Source: Fusicatenibacter saccharivorans | Lineage (GTDB): Bacteria > Bacillota > Clostridia > Lachnospirales > Lachnospiraceae | DNA: 64,000 nt | Assembly: GCF_015557635.1 (NCBI RefSeq) | Contig: NZ_JADNOP010000011.1 | Coordinates: forward strand, 1 to 64,000 | Reading direction: 5' to 3' | Part shown: positions 24,851 through 35,381 of the stretch, piece by piece | Position numbering within the stretch: position 1 is the first letter of the stretch | How the letters are laid out: every line of letters starts with the position of its first letter | Made by a program: the position numbers and the translations under genes | The notes under the pieces: generated by a model | What the model was told of the DNA's origin: nothing | Databases searched by the model: none | The model's input: only the letters and a program-made list of their open reading frames with translations

Positions 24851-25617
24851 AAATCCTCCTCCGTATGCGAAAGTGTCAGAATTTCCGGTTCTCCCTCCGT
24901 AATCAGAATCGTGTTCTCATAATGTGCGGCAAGAGAGCCGTCTTCTGTCACAACGGTCCAGTCATCATCCAGCCATCTGACTGCATAGCCTCCGGCTGTG
25001 ATCATCGGCTCGATGGCGAGCGTCATGCCAGGCTGCAGGCGGACGCCGCGGCTTGGCTGTGCGAAGTTCGGCACTGCCGGATCTTCGTGCAGGTGCGTTC
25101 CGATGCCGTGGCCTACCAGGTCGCGGACAACGCCGTAGCCGAAGCTCTCTGCGTATGCACCGATCGCCGCCGAAATCTCATGAAGATGATGGCCTGCTTT
25201 TGCGTATTTGATTCCTTCAAAAAAGGCCTGGCGTGTTACTTCCACCAGTTTTCTTGCCTCCGGCGAGATCTCACCGACCGCGTGTGTGCGGGCTGCGTCG
25301 GAATGGTATCCTTCATAGATAAGTCCCGCATCCAGGCTGACAATGTCGCCCTCTTTCAGAATCCGTTTTTTACTTGGGATTCCGTGAACCACTTCTTCGT
25401 TCACAGAAACGCAGATCGAAGCCGGATACCCATTATAGTTTAAAAAGTTGGGAGTGCATCCGAAGCTGCGGATCATCTCTTCTCCGAGCTTGTTGATTTC
25501 CCAGGTTGACATTCCCGGATGGATGGCGCGGCCTAATTCATCGTGTACCTTCTCCAGCAGTTCACCGGCACGGCGCATTTTTTCAATTTCCCGGGCAGTT
25601 TTAATTGATATGGACAT
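24847..25617 (-). CDS. map: Methionine aminopeptidase, type I
   Basis: A 256-residue metallopeptidase that removes the initiator Met from nascent chains. Metal ligands are seen in SLDAGLIYEGYHSDAARTH (two Asp), GHGIGTHLHEDP (His), LAIEPMIT (Glu) and YENTILIT (Glu). No SH3-like or zinc extension, so it is the short type I form. It lies three bases after adk and overlaps the KOW gene. Confidence 0.98.
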   Translation of the reverse strand: MSISIKTAREIEKMRRAGELLEKVHDELGRAIHPGMSTWEINKLGEEMIRSFGCTPNFLNYNGYPASICVSVNEEVVHGIPSKKRILKEGDIVSLDAGLIYEGYHSDAARTHAVGEISPEARKLVEVTRQAFFEGIKYAKAGHHLHEISAAIGAYAESFGYGVVRDLVGHGIGTHLHEDPAVPNFAQPSRGVRLQPGMTLAIEPMITAGGYAVRWLDDDWTVVTEDGSLAAHYENTILITEGEPEILTLSHTEEDL

Positions 25618-25620
25618 CCT

Positions 25621-26265
25621 TTACGCTCCTAAAATCTTTACTATATCCTGAAATACCACGTTGATATCCTGGGTTCCGTCAACTTCCACCAGAACATTGG
25701 CTTTCTTATAGTAGTCAATCAGAGGCTGTGTCTGAGCATGGTATACAGACAGTCTCTTCTGTACGGTCTCAGGTTTATCGTCATCACGAAGAACCAGCTC
25801 GCCGCCGCAGGTATCGCATACATCTTCTACCTTTGGTGCGTTAAATTCTACATGATACGTTGCTCCGCATCCGATGCAGGCACGGCGTCCGCCCATACGG
25901 TGAACGATATTTTCATCCGGTACTTCTACATTGATTGCGTAGTCAATTTTCTCTCCGCGTGCTTCCAGGGCTTTGGTCAGTGCCTCGGCCTGCGGAATCG
26001 TTCTTGGGAAGCCATCCAGCACGTAGCCCTTTGCTGCGTCCGGTTTGGAAATACGGTCTACAACAAGATCGCAGGTCAGCTCGTCCGGAACGAGTTCTCC
26101 CTTGTCCATGAATGCTTTCGCCTTCTTTCCAAGCTCGGTTCCCTCTTTGATATTTGCGCGGAAGATATCGCCGGTTGAAATATGAGGAATCTCATATTTT
26201 GCAGCGATCTGTTTTGCCTGTGTACCTTTTCCGGCACCAGGTGCCCCCAACATAATAATTTTCAT
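25621..26265 (-). CDS. adk: Adenylate kinase, zinc-containing lid
   Basis: A 214-residue enzyme interconverting ATP, ADP and AMP. The P-loop is GAPGAGKGT; the NMP site has TGDIFR and [10 protein letters not shown]. The lid carries C-x2-C and C-x2-C (CIGC, CDTC), the zinc-binding form usual in Gram-positive bacteria. GGAGG precedes ATG 26265; a longer reading to 26298 adds residues not typical of the family. It is the first gene of its own unit (promoter 26321-26350). Confidence 0.98.
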   Translation of the reverse strand: MKIIMLGAPGAGKGTQAKQIAAKYEIPHISTGDIFRANIKEGTELGKKAKAFMDKGELVPDELTCDLVVDRISKPDAAKGYVLDGFPRTIPQAEALTKALEARGEKIDYAINVEVPDENIVHRMGGRRACIGCGATYHVEFNAPKVEDVCDTCGGELVLRDDDKPETVQKRLSVYHAQTQPLIDYYKKANVLVEVDGTQDINVVFQDIVKILGA

Positions 26266-26320
26266 GCGCTTTTCCTCCCATGTTTGAATTTGCAGCAATC
26301 CGCTGCGTGTAATTTACCTT

Positions 26321-26350
26321 ATTATACCATAAAGTAAACCACAATAGCAA
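26321..26350 (-). promoter_or_regulatory. Promoter of adk-map-KOW-infA
   Basis: TTGCTA (26345-26350), 18 bases and TATAAT (26321-26326) on the minus strand, just past the secY terminator. Confidence 0.65.
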
Positions 26351-26390
26351 AAATTTTCTCTGCTAAAGCCTCTTTAAAAGCGCTTTAAAC

Positions 26391-26424
26391 AAAAGAAAGG
26401 GCCTGTCTTATCCAGACAGTCCCT
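26391..26424 (-). terminator. Terminator after secY
   Basis: AGGGACTGTCT pairs with AGACAGG-CCCT (26414-26424 with 26398-26408) around a short loop, then TTTCTTTTG on the minus strand. It separates the S10-spc operon from adk-infA, though partial read-through is possible. Confidence 0.75.
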
Positions 26425-26432
26425 CTTATGCC

Positions 26433-27749
26433 TTAATCGTTTAAGAATCCTTTGTAATTGCGTACCAGCATCATGGATTCAATCTGTTTTAAGGTTTCCA
26501 GAATTACGCTGGCAATAATGATCAGAGAAGTACCTCCAAAGGATACATTCGCTTTGAAAAATCCATTAAAGAAAAATGGAATCACTGCAACAATGGTAAG
26601 ACCTGCTGCACCGATAAAAATAATATAGCTGAGCAGATTGTTCAGATAATCTACCGTGGATTTACCCGGGCGGATGCCTGGGATAAAGCCGCCCTGTTTT
26701 TTCATGTTATCTGCAACTTCCATCGGGTTGAAGGTGATGGAGGTATAGAAATAAGCGAAGAAAACAACAAGGACAATGTAGAGAATCAGGCCCAGCGAAG
26801 CAACTGGATTGGTTTTGTCAAACCAGTTGTTGGAATTCAGCATCTTGATCAGCGTTCCGCCGATGCCTTTGATATCCGACTTTCCGACAAACGACAGGAT
26901 AATCGATGGGAAAGACATGATGGATGATGCAAAGATGATCGGGATAACGCCCGCTGTATTTACCTTCAGCGGAATATTGGATGACTGTCCGCCAACCATT
27001 TTTCTTCCGGCCATTTTCTTGGAATACTGTACCGGAATTCTTCTCTCAGCGCCATTCAGGATCAGTACCAGCACAACAACAGCGATGATCACAACAGCGA
27101 TGATAATCCACATCAGCAGACCACGCGCGATGGTTTTGCCTTTTACGAAGGTTTCGTAAAGGGTTACCATATCCTGCGGGATTCTGGAAAGGATGTTGAT
27201 TAACAGGACCATAGAAATACCATTTCCAACGCCCTTGTCGTTGATCTGTTCTCCCACCCACATAAGGAAGGCAGAACCAGCTGTCAGAGCTGCCACTACA
27301 ACAATCACATTAACTGCGTTAAAAGTGGTGAGGAGTCCCTGGCGTCCAAAGCCTACTGCCATGGCAACAGACTCAAACAATGCAAGACCTACTGTCACAT
27401 AACGAGTAATCGCAGTCATTTTCTTTCTTCCCTCTTCGCCGTCACGCTGCATTTCCTCAAGTTGTGGAATTGCAATGGTGAGCAGCTGAATAATGATGGA
27501 AGAAGTAATGTACGGTGTAATACTCAGAGCAAAGATGGAGAAACGGTCGAAACCGCCGCCCGTGAATGCATTCAGGAAACTGAATGCCTCATTCGTATTA
27601 TTTGCAAAATAATTCGCAAAAAAGCTTGTATTGACACCCGGTACAGGCATCTGAGAGCCTAACCGGATGACAACAAGCATCATAAGCACATAAAATATTT
27701 TGCGACGAACATCTTTGACCTTAAATGCATTGATAAAGGTCTTAAACAT
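26433..27749 (-). CDS. secY: Preprotein translocase subunit SecY
   Basis: A 438-residue ten-helix channel of the Sec translocon. N-terminal helix 1 (IFYVLMMLVVIRLGSQMPVPG), the plug region, GVGNGISMVLLINI, the cytoplasmic loops RRIPVQYSKKM and SYIIFIGAAGLTIVAVIPFF are typical. Its ATG overlaps the rplO stop by one base (TAATG). It ends the spc segment before a terminator. Confidence 0.99.
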   Translation of the reverse strand: MFKTFINAFKVKDVRRKIFYVLMMLVVIRLGSQMPVPGVNTSFFANYFANNTNEAFSFLNAFTGGGFDRFSIFALSITPYITSSIIIQLLTIAIPQLEEMQRDGEEGRKKMTAITRYVTVGLALFESVAMAVGFGRQGLLTTFNAVNVIVVVAALTAGSAFLMWVGEQINDKGVGNGISMVLLINILSRIPQDMVTLYETFVKGKTIARGLLMWIIIAVVIIAVVVLVLILNGAERRIPVQYSKKMAGRKMVGGQSSNIPLKVNTAGVIPIIFASSIMSFPSIILSFVGKSDIKGIGGTLIKMLNSNNWFDKTNPVASLGLILYIVLVVFFAYFYTSITFNPMEVADNMKKQGGFIPGIRPGKSTVDYLNNLLSYIIFIGAAGLTIVAVIPFFFNGFFKANVSFGGTSLIIIASVILETLKQIESMMLVRNYKGFLND

Positions 27750-28189
27750 TAGATCACCTCGACTGTTCCACCTGCCGCTTCAATTTTTGCCTTTGCGCTC
27801 TCGCTGAAAGCATTTGCTTTTACAGTGAGTTTTTTGGTGACTTCACCGTTTCCAAGGATTTTTACGCCATCTCTCGGATTAGAAACAAGACCAGTCTCAA
27901 TCATAGTTTCTACGGTTACAACAGCTCCGTCCTCATAACGATTCAGAGCATCTACATTGATTCCAACGATTTCCTTAGAGTTTCTGTTTTTGAAACCTCT
28001 CTTCGGAAGACGTCTGTATAAAGGCATCTGACCACCTTCAAATCCCGGTCTCGGTGCTCCGGAACGTGCTTTCTGTCCTTTGTGGCCTTTACCTGCTGTT
28101 TTACCATTTCCTGAACCATGTCCACGGCCTCTGCGGAAGTTATCGTTCTGTCTGGAACCTTCAGCCGGCTGTAAATTAGATAAGTCCAT
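27749..28189 (-). CDS. rplO: 50S ribosomal protein L15
   Basis: A 146-residue protein. [14 protein letters not shown], the Gly-rich arm [24 protein letters not shown] and [18 protein letters not shown] (each conserved block) are diagnostic. It lies 12 bases after rpmD and overlaps secY by one base. Confidence 0.99.
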   Translation of the reverse strand: MDLSNLQPAEGSRQNDNFRRGRGHGSGNGKTAGKGHKGQKARSGAPRPGFEGGQMPLYRRLPKRGFKNRNSKEIVGINVDALNRYEDGAVVTVETMIETGLVSNPRDGVKILGNGEVTKKLTVKANAFSESAKAKIEAAGGTVEVI

Positions 28190-28201
28190 TACGGTACCTC
28201 C

Positions 28202-28384
28202 TTATGCTTCTTCTACTTTAACCAGGTAAGAAACCTGATTAACCATGCCGCGAACTGCTGCGTTATCCGGCAGTTCTACCGTCTTGTTAACTTTTTTCAG
28301 ACCCAGTGCTTCCACGGTTCTTCTGTGTTTCGGAACACATCCGATCGGGGATTTCACCAGTGTTACTTTTAATTTATCTGCCAT
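28202..28384 (-). CDS. rpmD: 50S ribosomal protein L30
   Basis: A 60-residue protein: [25 protein letters not shown] in conserved form, then [15 protein letters not shown]. Short bacterial-type L30. It lies 14 bases after rpsE and 12 before rplO in spc order. Confidence 0.98.
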   Translation of the reverse strand: MADKLKVTLVKSPIGCVPKHRRTVEALGLKKVNKTVELPDNAAVRGMVNQVSYLVKVEEA

Positions 28385-28398
28385 TTTTCACATCCTCC

Positions 28399-28908
28399 TT
28401 AAGCAAAGATCTCGTTTGTAGATTTGCCGCGAAGTCTTGCTACTTCTTCTGGAGTCTTCAGCTCAGACAGACCAGCGATGGTAGCCAGAACTACGTTCTG
28501 CTTATTTCTGGATCCAAGGGATTTTGTACGGATGTTCTTAATACCAGCTAACTCGATTACGGCACGGGCTGGGCCACCAGCGATGACACCAGTACCTTCA
28601 GGAGCTTTCTTTAACAGAACCTCTGCGCTTCCGAATTTACCTACGTAGTCATGAGTGATACTTCCGTTCTCATTGATTGCTACGCTTACCAGTTTCTTCA
28701 TAGCGTCTTCTTTACCTTTGCGGATAGCTTCCGGAATCTCGGCTGCTTTTCCAAGGCCTGCGCCTACGTGTCCATTGCCGTCGCCGACAACTACTAAAGC
28801 TGTGAAACGGAAGTTACGACCACCTTTAACAACTTTTGTAACACGCTTAATTGATACGACTTTTTCTTCCAGTTCGAACTGGCTTGCATCAATAATTGTA
28901 TGCTTCAT
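28399..28908 (-). CDS. rpsE: 30S ribosomal protein S5
   Basis: A 169-residue protein of the decoding region. It has a double-stranded RNA-binding-like N-domain ([40 protein letters not shown]) and a C-domain ([19 protein letters not shown]). Ordinary spc-operon position, 20 bases after rplR. Confidence 0.99.
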   Translation of the reverse strand: MKHTIIDASQFELEEKVVSIKRVTKVVKGGRNFRFTALVVVGDGNGHVGAGLGKAAEIPEAIRKGKEDAMKKLVSVAINENGSITHDYVGKFGSAEVLLKKAPEGTGVIAGGPARAVIELAGIKNIRTKSLGSRNKQNVVLATIAGLSELKTPEEVARLRGKSTNEIFA

Positions 28909-28928
28909 GTGTTCTTTTCCTTCCTTTC

Positions 28929-29297
28929 TTAGAATACCAGCCCAGCTTCTCTAGCTGCGTCTGCGAATGCCTGGATTTTTCCCTGGTAGATGAATCCGCC
29001 ACGGTCAAATACAACTTCAGTAATACCTGCTTCTACAGCTTTCTTTCCAAGAACGGTTCCAAGATATGCTGCTGCATCTACATTGTTGGTTTTCTCAAGC
29101 TCTGCTTTCACTTCTTTCTGAAGAGTAGAAGCAGAAACTAAAGTATTTCCAATCGTATCGTCGATAATCTGAGCATACATATGGTTATTGCTGCGGAATA
29201 CACACAGACGCGGACGCTGTGCAGTACCTACGATATGATTACGTAATCTTCTATGCTTTTTCTGGCGCATCTGCGCTCTTGATACTTTACTAATCAT
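28929..29297 (-). CDS. rplR: 50S ribosomal protein L18
   Basis: A 122-residue 5S rRNA-binding protein ([12 protein letters not shown]-like start, [43 protein letters not shown]). ATG 29297 is chosen because AAGGAG lies 8 bases upstream; the GTG two codons earlier sits too close to that site. Confidence 0.98.
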   Translation of the reverse strand: MISKVSRAQMRQKKHRRLRNHIVGTAQRPRLCVFRSNNHMYAQIIDDTIGNTLVSASTLQKEVKAELEKTNNVDAAAYLGTVLGKKAVEAGITEVVFDRGGFIYQGKIQAFADAAREAGLVF

Positions 29298-29314
29298 GTT
29301 CACACTCTCCTTAA

Positions 29315-29854
29315 TTATTTCTTACCAGTCTTACCAACTTTACGTCTGATCACTTCATCAGCATACTTGATTCCCTTGCCCTTGTATGGCTCAGGTCTTC
29401 TCTTGTCTCTGATTTCAGCAGCATACTGGCCAACTTTCTCTTTGCTGATACCGGAAACAATGATCTTGTTGCCGTCTACAGCGGAGGAGAGTCCTTCCGG
29501 ATCGATCATCTCTACCGGATGGGAATATCCAAGAGACAGAACTAATTTGTTGCCCTGTTTTGCAGCTCTGTAACCTACACCGTTTACTTCCAGTGTTTTG
29601 GTATAGCCTTCGCTAACACCAACTACCATGTTGTGGATCAGAGTTCTGGTCAGACCATGAAGAGCTTTCATTTTCTTCAGATCGCTCGGTCTTGTAACTA
29701 CTACATGTCCGTCTTCCAGTTTGATGCTCATTTCAGCCGGGAGAGTTCTCTCTAATGTTCCTTTTGGTCCTTTTACTACAACGTGGTTGTTTTCCTGGAT
29801 GTCTACTGTTACACCTGCAGGAATTGCCACTGGCAGTCTTCCAATACGTGACAT
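29315..29854 (-). CDS. rplF: 50S ribosomal protein L6
   Basis: A 179-residue two-domain protein near the factor-binding site: [32 protein letters not shown], and the closing [20 protein letters not shown]. Its 5' side is preceded by an 81-base gap containing a perfect 8-bp hairpin (29886-29906). Confidence 0.99.
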   Translation of the reverse strand: MSRIGRLPVAIPAGVTVDIQENNHVVVKGPKGTLERTLPAEMSIKLEDGHVVVTRPSDLKKMKALHGLTRTLIHNMVVGVSEGYTKTLEVNGVGYRAAKQGNKLVLSLGYSHPVEMIDPEGLSSAVDGNKIIVSGISKEKVGQYAAEIRDKRRPEPYKGKGIKYADEVIRRKVGKTGKK

Positions 29855-29885
29855 ACCAATTTCCTCCTATTAACTTAGATTTTCG

Positions 29886-29906
29886 GAGAGAGCCTTACGC
29901 TCTCTC
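29886..29906 (-). other. Hairpin between rpsH and rplF
   Basis: GAGAGAGC/GCTCTCTC (29886-29893 with 29899-29906) with a five-base loop. No U-tract follows on the minus strand, so it is more likely an mRNA structure (processing, stability or spacing) than a terminator. Confidence 0.5.
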
Positions 29907-29935
29907 TGTTTTCAGTTGCTTTGTTTCGTTTCAGA

Positions 29936-30337
29936 TTACCAAACGAATGCCAGAACCTCGCCGCCAACCTGCAGCTTGCGAGCTTCTTTATCGGTAATAA
30001 CACCCTGGTTTGTGGAAAGAATAGCGATTCCAAGTCCGCCAAGTACTCTCGGCAGCTCATCTTTGCCAACATAGATTCTCAGACCCGGTTTGGAGATTCT
30101 CTTCAGACCGGTGATGATCTTCTCGTTTTTGTCAGCGCCGTATTTCAGGGTGATGTGCATATTCTGGAATGCACCCTCATCGCTGAGTTCATATTTTGCA
30201 ATGTATCCCTCGTTTACCAGGATATCAGCGATTGCGATTTTCATTTTGGATGCCGGAACATCTACTGTATCATGTTTTGCAGTGTTAGCGTTACGGATTC
30301 TTGTAAGCATATCTGCAATCGGATCACTCATACTCAT
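29936..30337 (-). CDS. rpsH: 30S ribosomal protein S8
   Basis: A 133-residue primary 16S rRNA-binding protein: [16 protein letters not shown] near the start, [28 protein letters not shown] and GEVLAFVW at the end. In enterobacteria S8 represses the spc operon at rplE. ATG 30337 (MSMSDP) is used; the second Met two codons on is also possible. Confidence 0.99.
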   Translation of the reverse strand: MSMSDPIADMLTRIRNANTAKHDTVDVPASKMKIAIADILVNEGYIAKYELSDEGAFQNMHITLKYGADKNEKIITGLKRISKPGLRIYVGKDELPRVLGGLGIAILSTNQGVITDKEARKLQVGGEVLAFVW

Positions 30338-30361
30338 TTGAATTTGCCTCCTTCTAAAATT

Positions 30362-30547
30362 TTACCAACTAGCTTTCTTAACGCCAGGAATCTGGCCTTT
30401 GTATGCTAATTCACGGAAGCAGATTCTGCAGATTCCGTATTTTCTTAAATATGCGTGTGGACGGCCACAAATTCTGCAACGATTGTATTCTCTTGTAGAG
30501 AATTTAGCTTTGCGCTGCTGTTTGATTTTCATTGCTGTTTTAGCCAT
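30362..30547 (-). CDS. rpsN: 30S ribosomal protein S14, zinc type
   Basis: A 61-residue short S14 with C-x2-C (CRIC) and C-x2-C (CRIC) pairs around [12 protein letters not shown], the zinc-binding form of Gram-positives. It ends GVKKASW. It lies between rplE and rpsH as expected. Confidence 0.99.
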   Translation of the reverse strand: MAKTAMKIKQQRKAKFSTREYNRCRICGRPHAYLRKYGICRICFRELAYKGQIPGVKKASW

Positions 30548-30563
30548 GAATCAATTCCTCCTA

Positions 30564-31103
30564 TTACTTTGCGAATGGCATGTTGAATAATGTCAGTAAT
30601 TCACGAGCTTCTTCATCTGTGTTAGCAGTGGTAACGAAGATAATGTCCATACCTCTGACTTTATCAACTTTATCATACTCGATCTCTGGGAAAATCAGCT
30701 GCTCTTTGATACCAAGAGCATAGTTTCCTCTGCCATCGAAAGCGTTCGGATTTACGCCGCGGAAGTCACGTACACGAGGCAGTGCCAGGTTGATCAGGCG
30801 GTCTGCGAACTCGTACATTTTCTCGCCACGAAGGGTAACTTTGCATCCGATCGGCATACCCTCACGGATTTTAAAGTTTGCTACGGAATTTTTCGCTTTG
30901 GTGGTAACTGCTTTCTGTCCGGTGATAGCTTCCATATCACTGATTGCAGCGTCCAGAAGTTTAGCGTTCTCCTTAGCTTCACCAACACCCATGTTGATTA
31001 CGATTTTGGAGAGCTTCGGCACTTCCATCACGTTTTTGTATCCAAATTTTTTGGTCATTGCATCAACGATCTGCTCGTTGTAAAGATCTTTCAGTCTACT
31101 CAC
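30564..31103 (-). CDS. rplE: 50S ribosomal protein L5
   Basis: A 179-residue 5S rRNA-binding protein: [33 protein letters not shown]-like block, [45 protein letters not shown]. Lies 20 bases after rplX. Confidence 0.99.
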   Translation of the reverse strand: MSRLKDLYNEQIVDAMTKKFGYKNVMEVPKLSKIVINMGVGEAKENAKLLDAAISDMEAITGQKAVTTKAKNSVANFKIREGMPIGCKVTLRGEKMYEFADRLINLALPRVRDFRGVNPNAFDGRGNYALGIKEQLIFPEIEYDKVDKVRGMDIIFVTTANTDEEARELLTLFNMPFAK

Positions 31104-31123
31104 GGTTTTGCCTCCTCTCTTCC

Positions 31124-31465
31124 TTAATCAATTACTGCGCCGTTCAGCTCTTTTGCTTTTGCAACGCGGGTTCTAACAGCTTTTGTTTTGCCGTTTTTCT
31201 CAACCATCTCAACTTTGATTCCAACGCGGGTCGGAACTCCTTTTACAACCAGCATTACGTTGGATGCATCGATAGGAGCTTCTTTGTTAACGATTCCGCC
31301 CTGCTGATTGCTCATAGACGGTTTCTCATGCTTTGTAATCATGTTTACGCCTTCAACAACAACACGGTTGTTCTTTACGTCAACGCTGACTACTTTGCCG
31401 GTTTTGTCTTTATCTTTGCCGGCGATTACCTTTACGGTATCGCCTTTTTTAATCTTCATTGACAT
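31124..31465 (-). CDS. rplX: 50S ribosomal protein L24
   Basis: A 113-residue assembly-initiator protein with an N-terminal KOW motif ([21 protein letters not shown]) and [17 protein letters not shown] precedes ATG 31465. The basic C-terminus is slightly longer than in Bacillus. Confidence 0.98.
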   Translation of the reverse strand: MSMKIKKGDTVKVIAGKDKDKTGKVVSVDVKNNRVVVEGVNMITKHEKPSMSNQQGGIVNKEAPIDASNVMLVVKGVPTRVGIKVEMVEKNGKTKAVRTRVAKAKELNGAVID

Positions 31466-31475
31466 AGCTGTCCTC

Positions 31476-31844
31476 CTATAATACTTCCGGAGCTAAGGAA
31501 ACAATCTTCATGAACTGTTTCTCACGAAGCTCTCTGGCTACTGGTCCAAAAATACGGGTTCCTTTTGGAGTTTTGTCATCTTTGATAATAACTGCTGCGT
31601 TCTCATCAAATTTGATGTAAGAACCGTCTTTACGACGAGCGCCTTTTACGCTTCTTACAACAACAGCTTTTACTACGTCACCTTTTTTAACAACGCCGCC
31701 TGGTGTTGCATCTTTGACCGAAGCAACGATTACATCACCAATGTTGGCATATCTTCTTGTAGAACCGCCCATAACACGAATGCATAAGATTTCTTTTGCA
31801 CCGGTGTTGTCAGCGACTTTCAGTCTAGTTTCCTGCTGAATCAT
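31476..31844 (-). CDS. rplN: 50S ribosomal protein L14
   Basis: A 122-residue intersubunit bridge protein: [48 protein letters not shown] and [10 protein letters not shown]. Normal length and position after rpsQ. Confidence 0.99.
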   Translation of the reverse strand: MIQQETRLKVADNTGAKEILCIRVMGGSTRRYANIGDVIVASVKDATPGGVVKKGDVVKAVVVRSVKGARRKDGSYIKFDENAAVIIKDDKTPKGTRIFGPVARELREKQFMKIVSLAPEVL

Positions 31845-31879
31845 GCTGGTATTCCTCCTTTAGCATTCTGATCTCTTAT

Positions 31880-32137
31880 TTATTTCGCTTTCTCAACGAT
31901 CTCCACAAGTCTCCATCTCTTATCTTTGGATAAAGGTCTTGTTTCCATAACTCGTACGGTATCACCTACATGGCACTCGTTGTTTGCATCGTGTGCTTTC
32001 AGCTTATATGTGCTTTTTACAATTTTCTTGTACAGAGGATGTTTTACATGGTCTTCGATGGCAACCACGATAGTCTTATCCATCTTATCGCTGACAACTT
32101 TGCCCACGCGAGTTTTTCTAAGATTTCTTTCTTCCAC
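31880..32137 (-). CDS. rpsQ: 30S ribosomal protein S17
   Basis: An 85-residue OB-fold protein: [49 protein letters not shown]. Lies 16 bases after rpmC. Confidence 0.99.
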   Translation of the reverse strand: MEERNLRKTRVGKVVSDKMDKTIVVAIEDHVKHPLYKKIVKSTYKLKAHDANNECHVGDTVRVMETRPLSKDKRWRLVEIVEKAK

Positions 32138-32153
32138 GATATTTTCCTCCTAA

Positions 32154-32363
32154 TTACTCAGCTGCGTTTGCCTTCTGGGCAATAACAGTCTGGATTCTTG
32201 CAATATTTTTGCGAACCTCTTTGATTCGGCTTGTATTGTCAAGCTGGTTGGTTGCATTCTGGAATCTTAAATTGAAGAGTTCCTTTTTAGCAGCTACTAA
32301 TTCGTCATTCAGCTCAGCTGCGCTCTTTGTATTTAAATCTTTTACAAATTCGTTAGTTTTCAC
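32154..32363 (-). CDS. rpmC: 50S ribosomal protein L29
   Basis: A 69-residue coiled-coil protein at the exit tunnel ([44 protein letters not shown]). Start is probably GTG 32363: GGCGGTGAT upstream mimics the anti-Shine-Dalgarno complement at proper distance, whereas a GTG at 32372 overlaps that site. It overlaps the end of rplP by 11 bases, suggesting coupling. Confidence 0.96.
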   Translation of the reverse strand: MKTNEFVKDLNTKSAAELNDELVAAKKELFNLRFQNATNQLDNTSRIKEVRKNIARIQTVIAQKANAAE

Positions 32364-32790
32364 TGTTATCACCGCCTTCTAAGTCTGCACGAGAAACAAC
32401 TTTGCATTTACATGGTAACTTATGCATGGCAAGACGTAATGCCTCGCGGGCTGTTTCTTCCGGAACACCTGCGATTTCGAACATTACACGGCCTGGTTTT
32501 ACTACTGCTACCCAGTACTCCAGAGAACCTTTTCCGGAACCCATTCGGGTTTCAGCCGGCTGTGCGGTTACTGGTTTGTCCGGGAAAATTTTGATCCAAA
32601 CTTTACCACCACGTTTGATGTAACGTGTCATGGCGATACGGGCTGCCTCGATCTGGTTGGATTTGATCCAGCATGGCTCAAGGGCTACGAGACCAAATTC
32701 ACCGTAGTTAATTTTGTTTCCTCTGAGGGCTTTACCCTTCATGGAACCACGGAACTGTTTACGACGTTTTACTCTCTTCGGCATTAACAT
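32353..32790 (-). CDS. rplP: 50S ribosomal protein L16
   Basis: A 145-residue protein near the A site: [57 protein letters not shown] 32790 sits two bases after the rpsC stop; the ATG two codons inside is the alternative. Confidence 0.99.
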   Translation of the reverse strand: MLMPKRVKRRKQFRGSMKGKALRGNKINYGEFGLVALEPCWIKSNQIEAARIAMTRYIKRGGKVWIKIFPDKPVTAQPAETRMGSGKGSLEYWVAVVKPGRVMFEIAGVPEETAREALRLAMHKLPCKCKVVSRADLEGGDNSEN

Positions 32791-32792
32791 AA

Positions 32793-33449
32793 TTAATTCT
32801 CGCTCCCTTCCTTTTTAGTTCTGGTTGGAAGTACTTCGCCATTGTAGATCCATGCTTTTACGCCAACTTTACCGTAAGTGGTATCTGCTTCAGCGAATCC
32901 ATAATCGATATCGGCACGCAGGGTCTGCAGCGGAATAGTTCCCTCGCTGTAGAACTCGGTACGAGCCATATCAGCTCCACCAAGACGTCCGGATACAGAT
33001 GTTTTGATTCCCTTAGCGCCAGCTCTCATCGTACGCTGCATGGTAGACTTCATAGCACGACGGAAGGAAATACGGTTTTCCAGCTGTAATGCAATGTTCT
33101 CAGCAACGAGCTGTGCATCGCGGTCCGGTCTTTTTACTTCTTTGATATCTACGATAAGCTTTTTGTCAGTCAGTTTCTGAACTTCAGCTTTTACTTTCTC
33201 GATCTCTGCTCCGCCTTTACCGATAACAACGCCCGGTTTTGCGGTGTAGATGATAACTTTTACTCTGTCAGATGCTCTTTCGATTTCGATCTTGGAAACA
33301 CCTGCGCTGTACAGTTTCTTCTTCAGGTATGTGCGGATGTTGTAGTCCTCTACGAGGTTATCTGCGAAATCACCCTCGGCATACCATTTGGAATCCCAGT
33401 CTTTAATAACACCGACTCTCAGGCCGTGTGGATTAACTTTCTGTCCCAT
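32793..33449 (-). CDS. rpsC: 30S ribosomal protein S3
   Basis: A 218-residue mRNA-entry protein with a KH-2 domain (about 40-110: [19 protein letters not shown]) and a C-terminal domain ([17 protein letters not shown]). It starts [15 protein letters not shown]. Lies 12 bases after rplV. Confidence 0.99.
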   Translation of the reverse strand: MGQKVNPHGLRVGVIKDWDSKWYAEGDFADNLVEDYNIRTYLKKKLYSAGVSKIEIERASDRVKVIIYTAKPGVVIGKGGAEIEKVKAEVQKLTDKKLIVDIKEVKRPDRDAQLVAENIALQLENRISFRRAMKSTMQRTMRAGAKGIKTSVSGRLGGADMARTEFYSEGTIPLQTLRADIDYGFAEADTTYGKVGVKAWIYNGEVLPTRTKKEGSEN

Positions 33450-33461
33450 GACATGTCCTCC

Positions 33462-33848
33462 TTATTTCTCGTCTAACACAATCGTGATGTGGCTGTTTCT
33501 CTTCAGGATTCTGTAAGCTCTGCCCTGTGCTCTCGGATGAATTCTCTTCATGGTCGGAGCCTTGTTAGCGAAGCACTCAGCTACATACAGGTTTTCTCTG
33601 GAAAGACCGTTGTTGTTCTCAGCGTTTGCGATTGCGGACTCCAGCAGTTTTTTCACTACGCTGGAGGCATATCTCGGGTTATAAGTTACAATACCAAGTG
33701 CGGTTGTTACGTCTTTACCGCGGATTGCATCTAAAACAAATCCAGCTTTCTGCGCAGACATTCTAGCGTAGGATAACTTTGCAGACGGTCTGGTATCTTT
33801 GTTAGCATTTCTTGCTCTTTTAATCTGACTTCTATGTCCTTTAGCCAT
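33462..33848 (-). CDS. rplV: 50S ribosomal protein L22
   Basis: A 128-residue tunnel-lining protein: LSYARMSAQKAGFVLDAIRG, LESAIANAENNNGL, RIHPRAQGRAYRILKRNSHI. The N-terminus carries a 20-residue basic extension before the conserved part, a mild variation. Confidence 0.99.
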   Translation of the reverse strand: MAKGHRSQIKRARNANKDTRPSAKLSYARMSAQKAGFVLDAIRGKDVTTALGIVTYNPRYASSVVKKLLESAIANAENNNGLSRENLYVAECFANKAPTMKRIHPRAQGRAYRILKRNSHITIVLDEK

Positions 33849-33881
33849 TGCTAAAAAACCTCCTCTCTCAAATCATTCTAC

Positions 33882-34163
33882 TTAGCGGACGCCGGATTTC
33901 TTCTCGTCCTTGCCGTGACCTCTGTAGGTTCTGGTTGCTACGAACTCACCGAGTTTGTGTCCAACCATATCCTCTGTAACATATACCGGCACATGTTTTC
34001 TTCCGTCATGAACAGCGATTGTGTGTCCAACGAATGACGGGAAGATTGTAGAACGACGTGACCAGGTTTTAATGACTGTTTTATCTCCTGAAGCGTTTGC
34101 AGCGTCAACTTTCTTTAACAGGCTTTCATCTGCAAATGGTCCTTTTTTTAATGAACGAGACAT
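33882..34163 (-). CDS. rpsS: 30S ribosomal protein S19
   Basis: A 93-residue head protein: [52 protein letters not shown]. Lies 11 bases after rplB. Confidence 0.99.
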   Translation of the reverse strand: MSRSLKKGPFADESLLKKVDAANASGDKTVIKTWSRRSTIFPSFVGHTIAVHDGRKHVPVYVTEDMVGHKLGEFVATRTYRGHGKDEKKSGVR

Positions 34164-34174
34164 CGTTTACCTCC

Positions 34175-35020
34175 TTATTTCGATAAAGCTTTTCCATCGC
34201 GTCTTCTTACGATGTACTTGTTAGACTGCTTGTTCTTTGCTCTGGTCTTCAGGCCAAGAGCCGGTTTTCCCCAAGGAGTAGACGGGCCCGGACGTCCGAT
34301 ACCGGTCTTTCCTTCTCCACCACCATGTGGATGGTCATTCGGGTTCATGACAGAACCACGTACAGTCGGGCGGATACCCATGTTACGTTTCCGTCCTGCT
34401 TTACCAATGTTGATCAGGCTGTGCTCGCCATTTCCAACAACACCGATGGATGCGCGGCAGTTGATCGGAACCATTCTCATCTCTCCAGACGGAAGACGAA
34501 GGGTTGCGTATTTGCCTTCTTTAGCCATCAGCTGAGCGCCATTACCAGCTGCACGAACAAGCTGTCCGCCTTTGCCTGCATGAAGCTCTACGTTGTGAAC
34601 CATGGTACCAACCGGAATCTCGGACAGCGGCAGGCAGTTTCCAGGTCTTACCTCGGCGCTAGCGCCGCTCATAACCTTCATGCCAACTTTCAGTCCTTCC
34701 GGAGCCAGGATGTATGCTTTCTCGCCGTCTGCATAGCAGATCAGAGCGATGTTTGCTGTTCTGTTCGGATCGTACTCGATCGATTTAACGGTTGCCGGAA
34801 CATCATCTTTTCTTCTCTTGAAGTCGATGATTCTGTATTTTCTTCTGCTTCCGCCTCCGCGGTGTCTTACAGTGATTTTACCCTGGTTGTTACGACCAGC
34901 GTTTTTCTTCAGGGACACTACCAGAGATTTCTCCGGTGTGCTCTTCGTGATTTCGTTGAAATCAGAGGAGGTCATGTGTCTTCTGGAAGGTGTATATGGG
35001 TTAAAGCTTTTGATTCCCAT
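34175..35020 (-). CDS. rplB: 50S ribosomal protein L2
   Basis: A 281-residue protein central to the peptidyl transferase region. The N-terminal OB-like and C-terminal SH3-like domains are present; [18 protein letters not shown] contains the essential His-containing loop. It begins [17 protein letters not shown]. It follows rplW by 61 bases. Confidence 0.99.
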   Translation of the reverse strand: MGIKSFNPYTPSRRHMTSSDFNEITKSTPEKSLVVSLKKNAGRNNQGKITVRHRGGGSRRKYRIIDFKRRKDDVPATVKSIEYDPNRTANIALICYADGEKAYILAPEGLKVGMKVMSGASAEVRPGNCLPLSEIPVGTMVHNVELHAGKGGQLVRAAGNGAQLMAKEGKYATLRLPSGEMRMVPINCRASIGVVGNGEHSLINIGKAGRKRNMGIRPTVRGSVMNPNDHPHGGGEGKTGIGRPGPSTPWGKPALGLKTRAKNKQSNKYIVRRRDGKALSK

Positions 35021-35081
35021 TACTTTGTTCTCCTTTCATTTCGTATCGCACTTATGTGTGCATATTTCGAACAGCTGCTAA

Positions 35082-35381
35082 TTAAAGTCCTTCGAAGATT
35101 TCGATGTCTTTGCTGTCCTCGGTCAGAGCAACGATTGCTTTCTTGCTCTTTGCAGTTTTTCCAACTACCATTCCACGACGTTTGTTCTTTCCGTCCATGT
35201 TCATGGTGTTTACGCTTTTTACTTTTGTTCCTTCGAACATTTTCTCAACTGCTTCTTTAATCTGAGATTTGTTTGCTTCCGGGTGAACCATAAATGTGTA
35301 TTTCTTCTCGCCCATAGCGTTCATGCTCTTCTCAGTTACGATTGGTTTCAGGATTACGTCGTAATATCTGATATCTGCCAT
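35082..35381 (-). CDS. rplW: 50S ribosomal protein L23
   Basis: A 99-residue exit-site protein that docks trigger factor and [43 protein letters not shown] 35381 overlaps the rplD stop by one base. Confidence 0.99.
   Translation of the reverse strand: MADIRYYDVILKPIVTEKSMNAMGEKKYTFMVHPEANKSQIKEAVEKMFEGTKVKSVNTMNMDGKNKRRGMVVGKTAKSKKAIVALTEDSKDIEIFEGL

Noticed and set aside
34325-35260. Plus-strand open frame of 311 codons
   Set aside because: Antisense to rplB and rplW, with no independent support.
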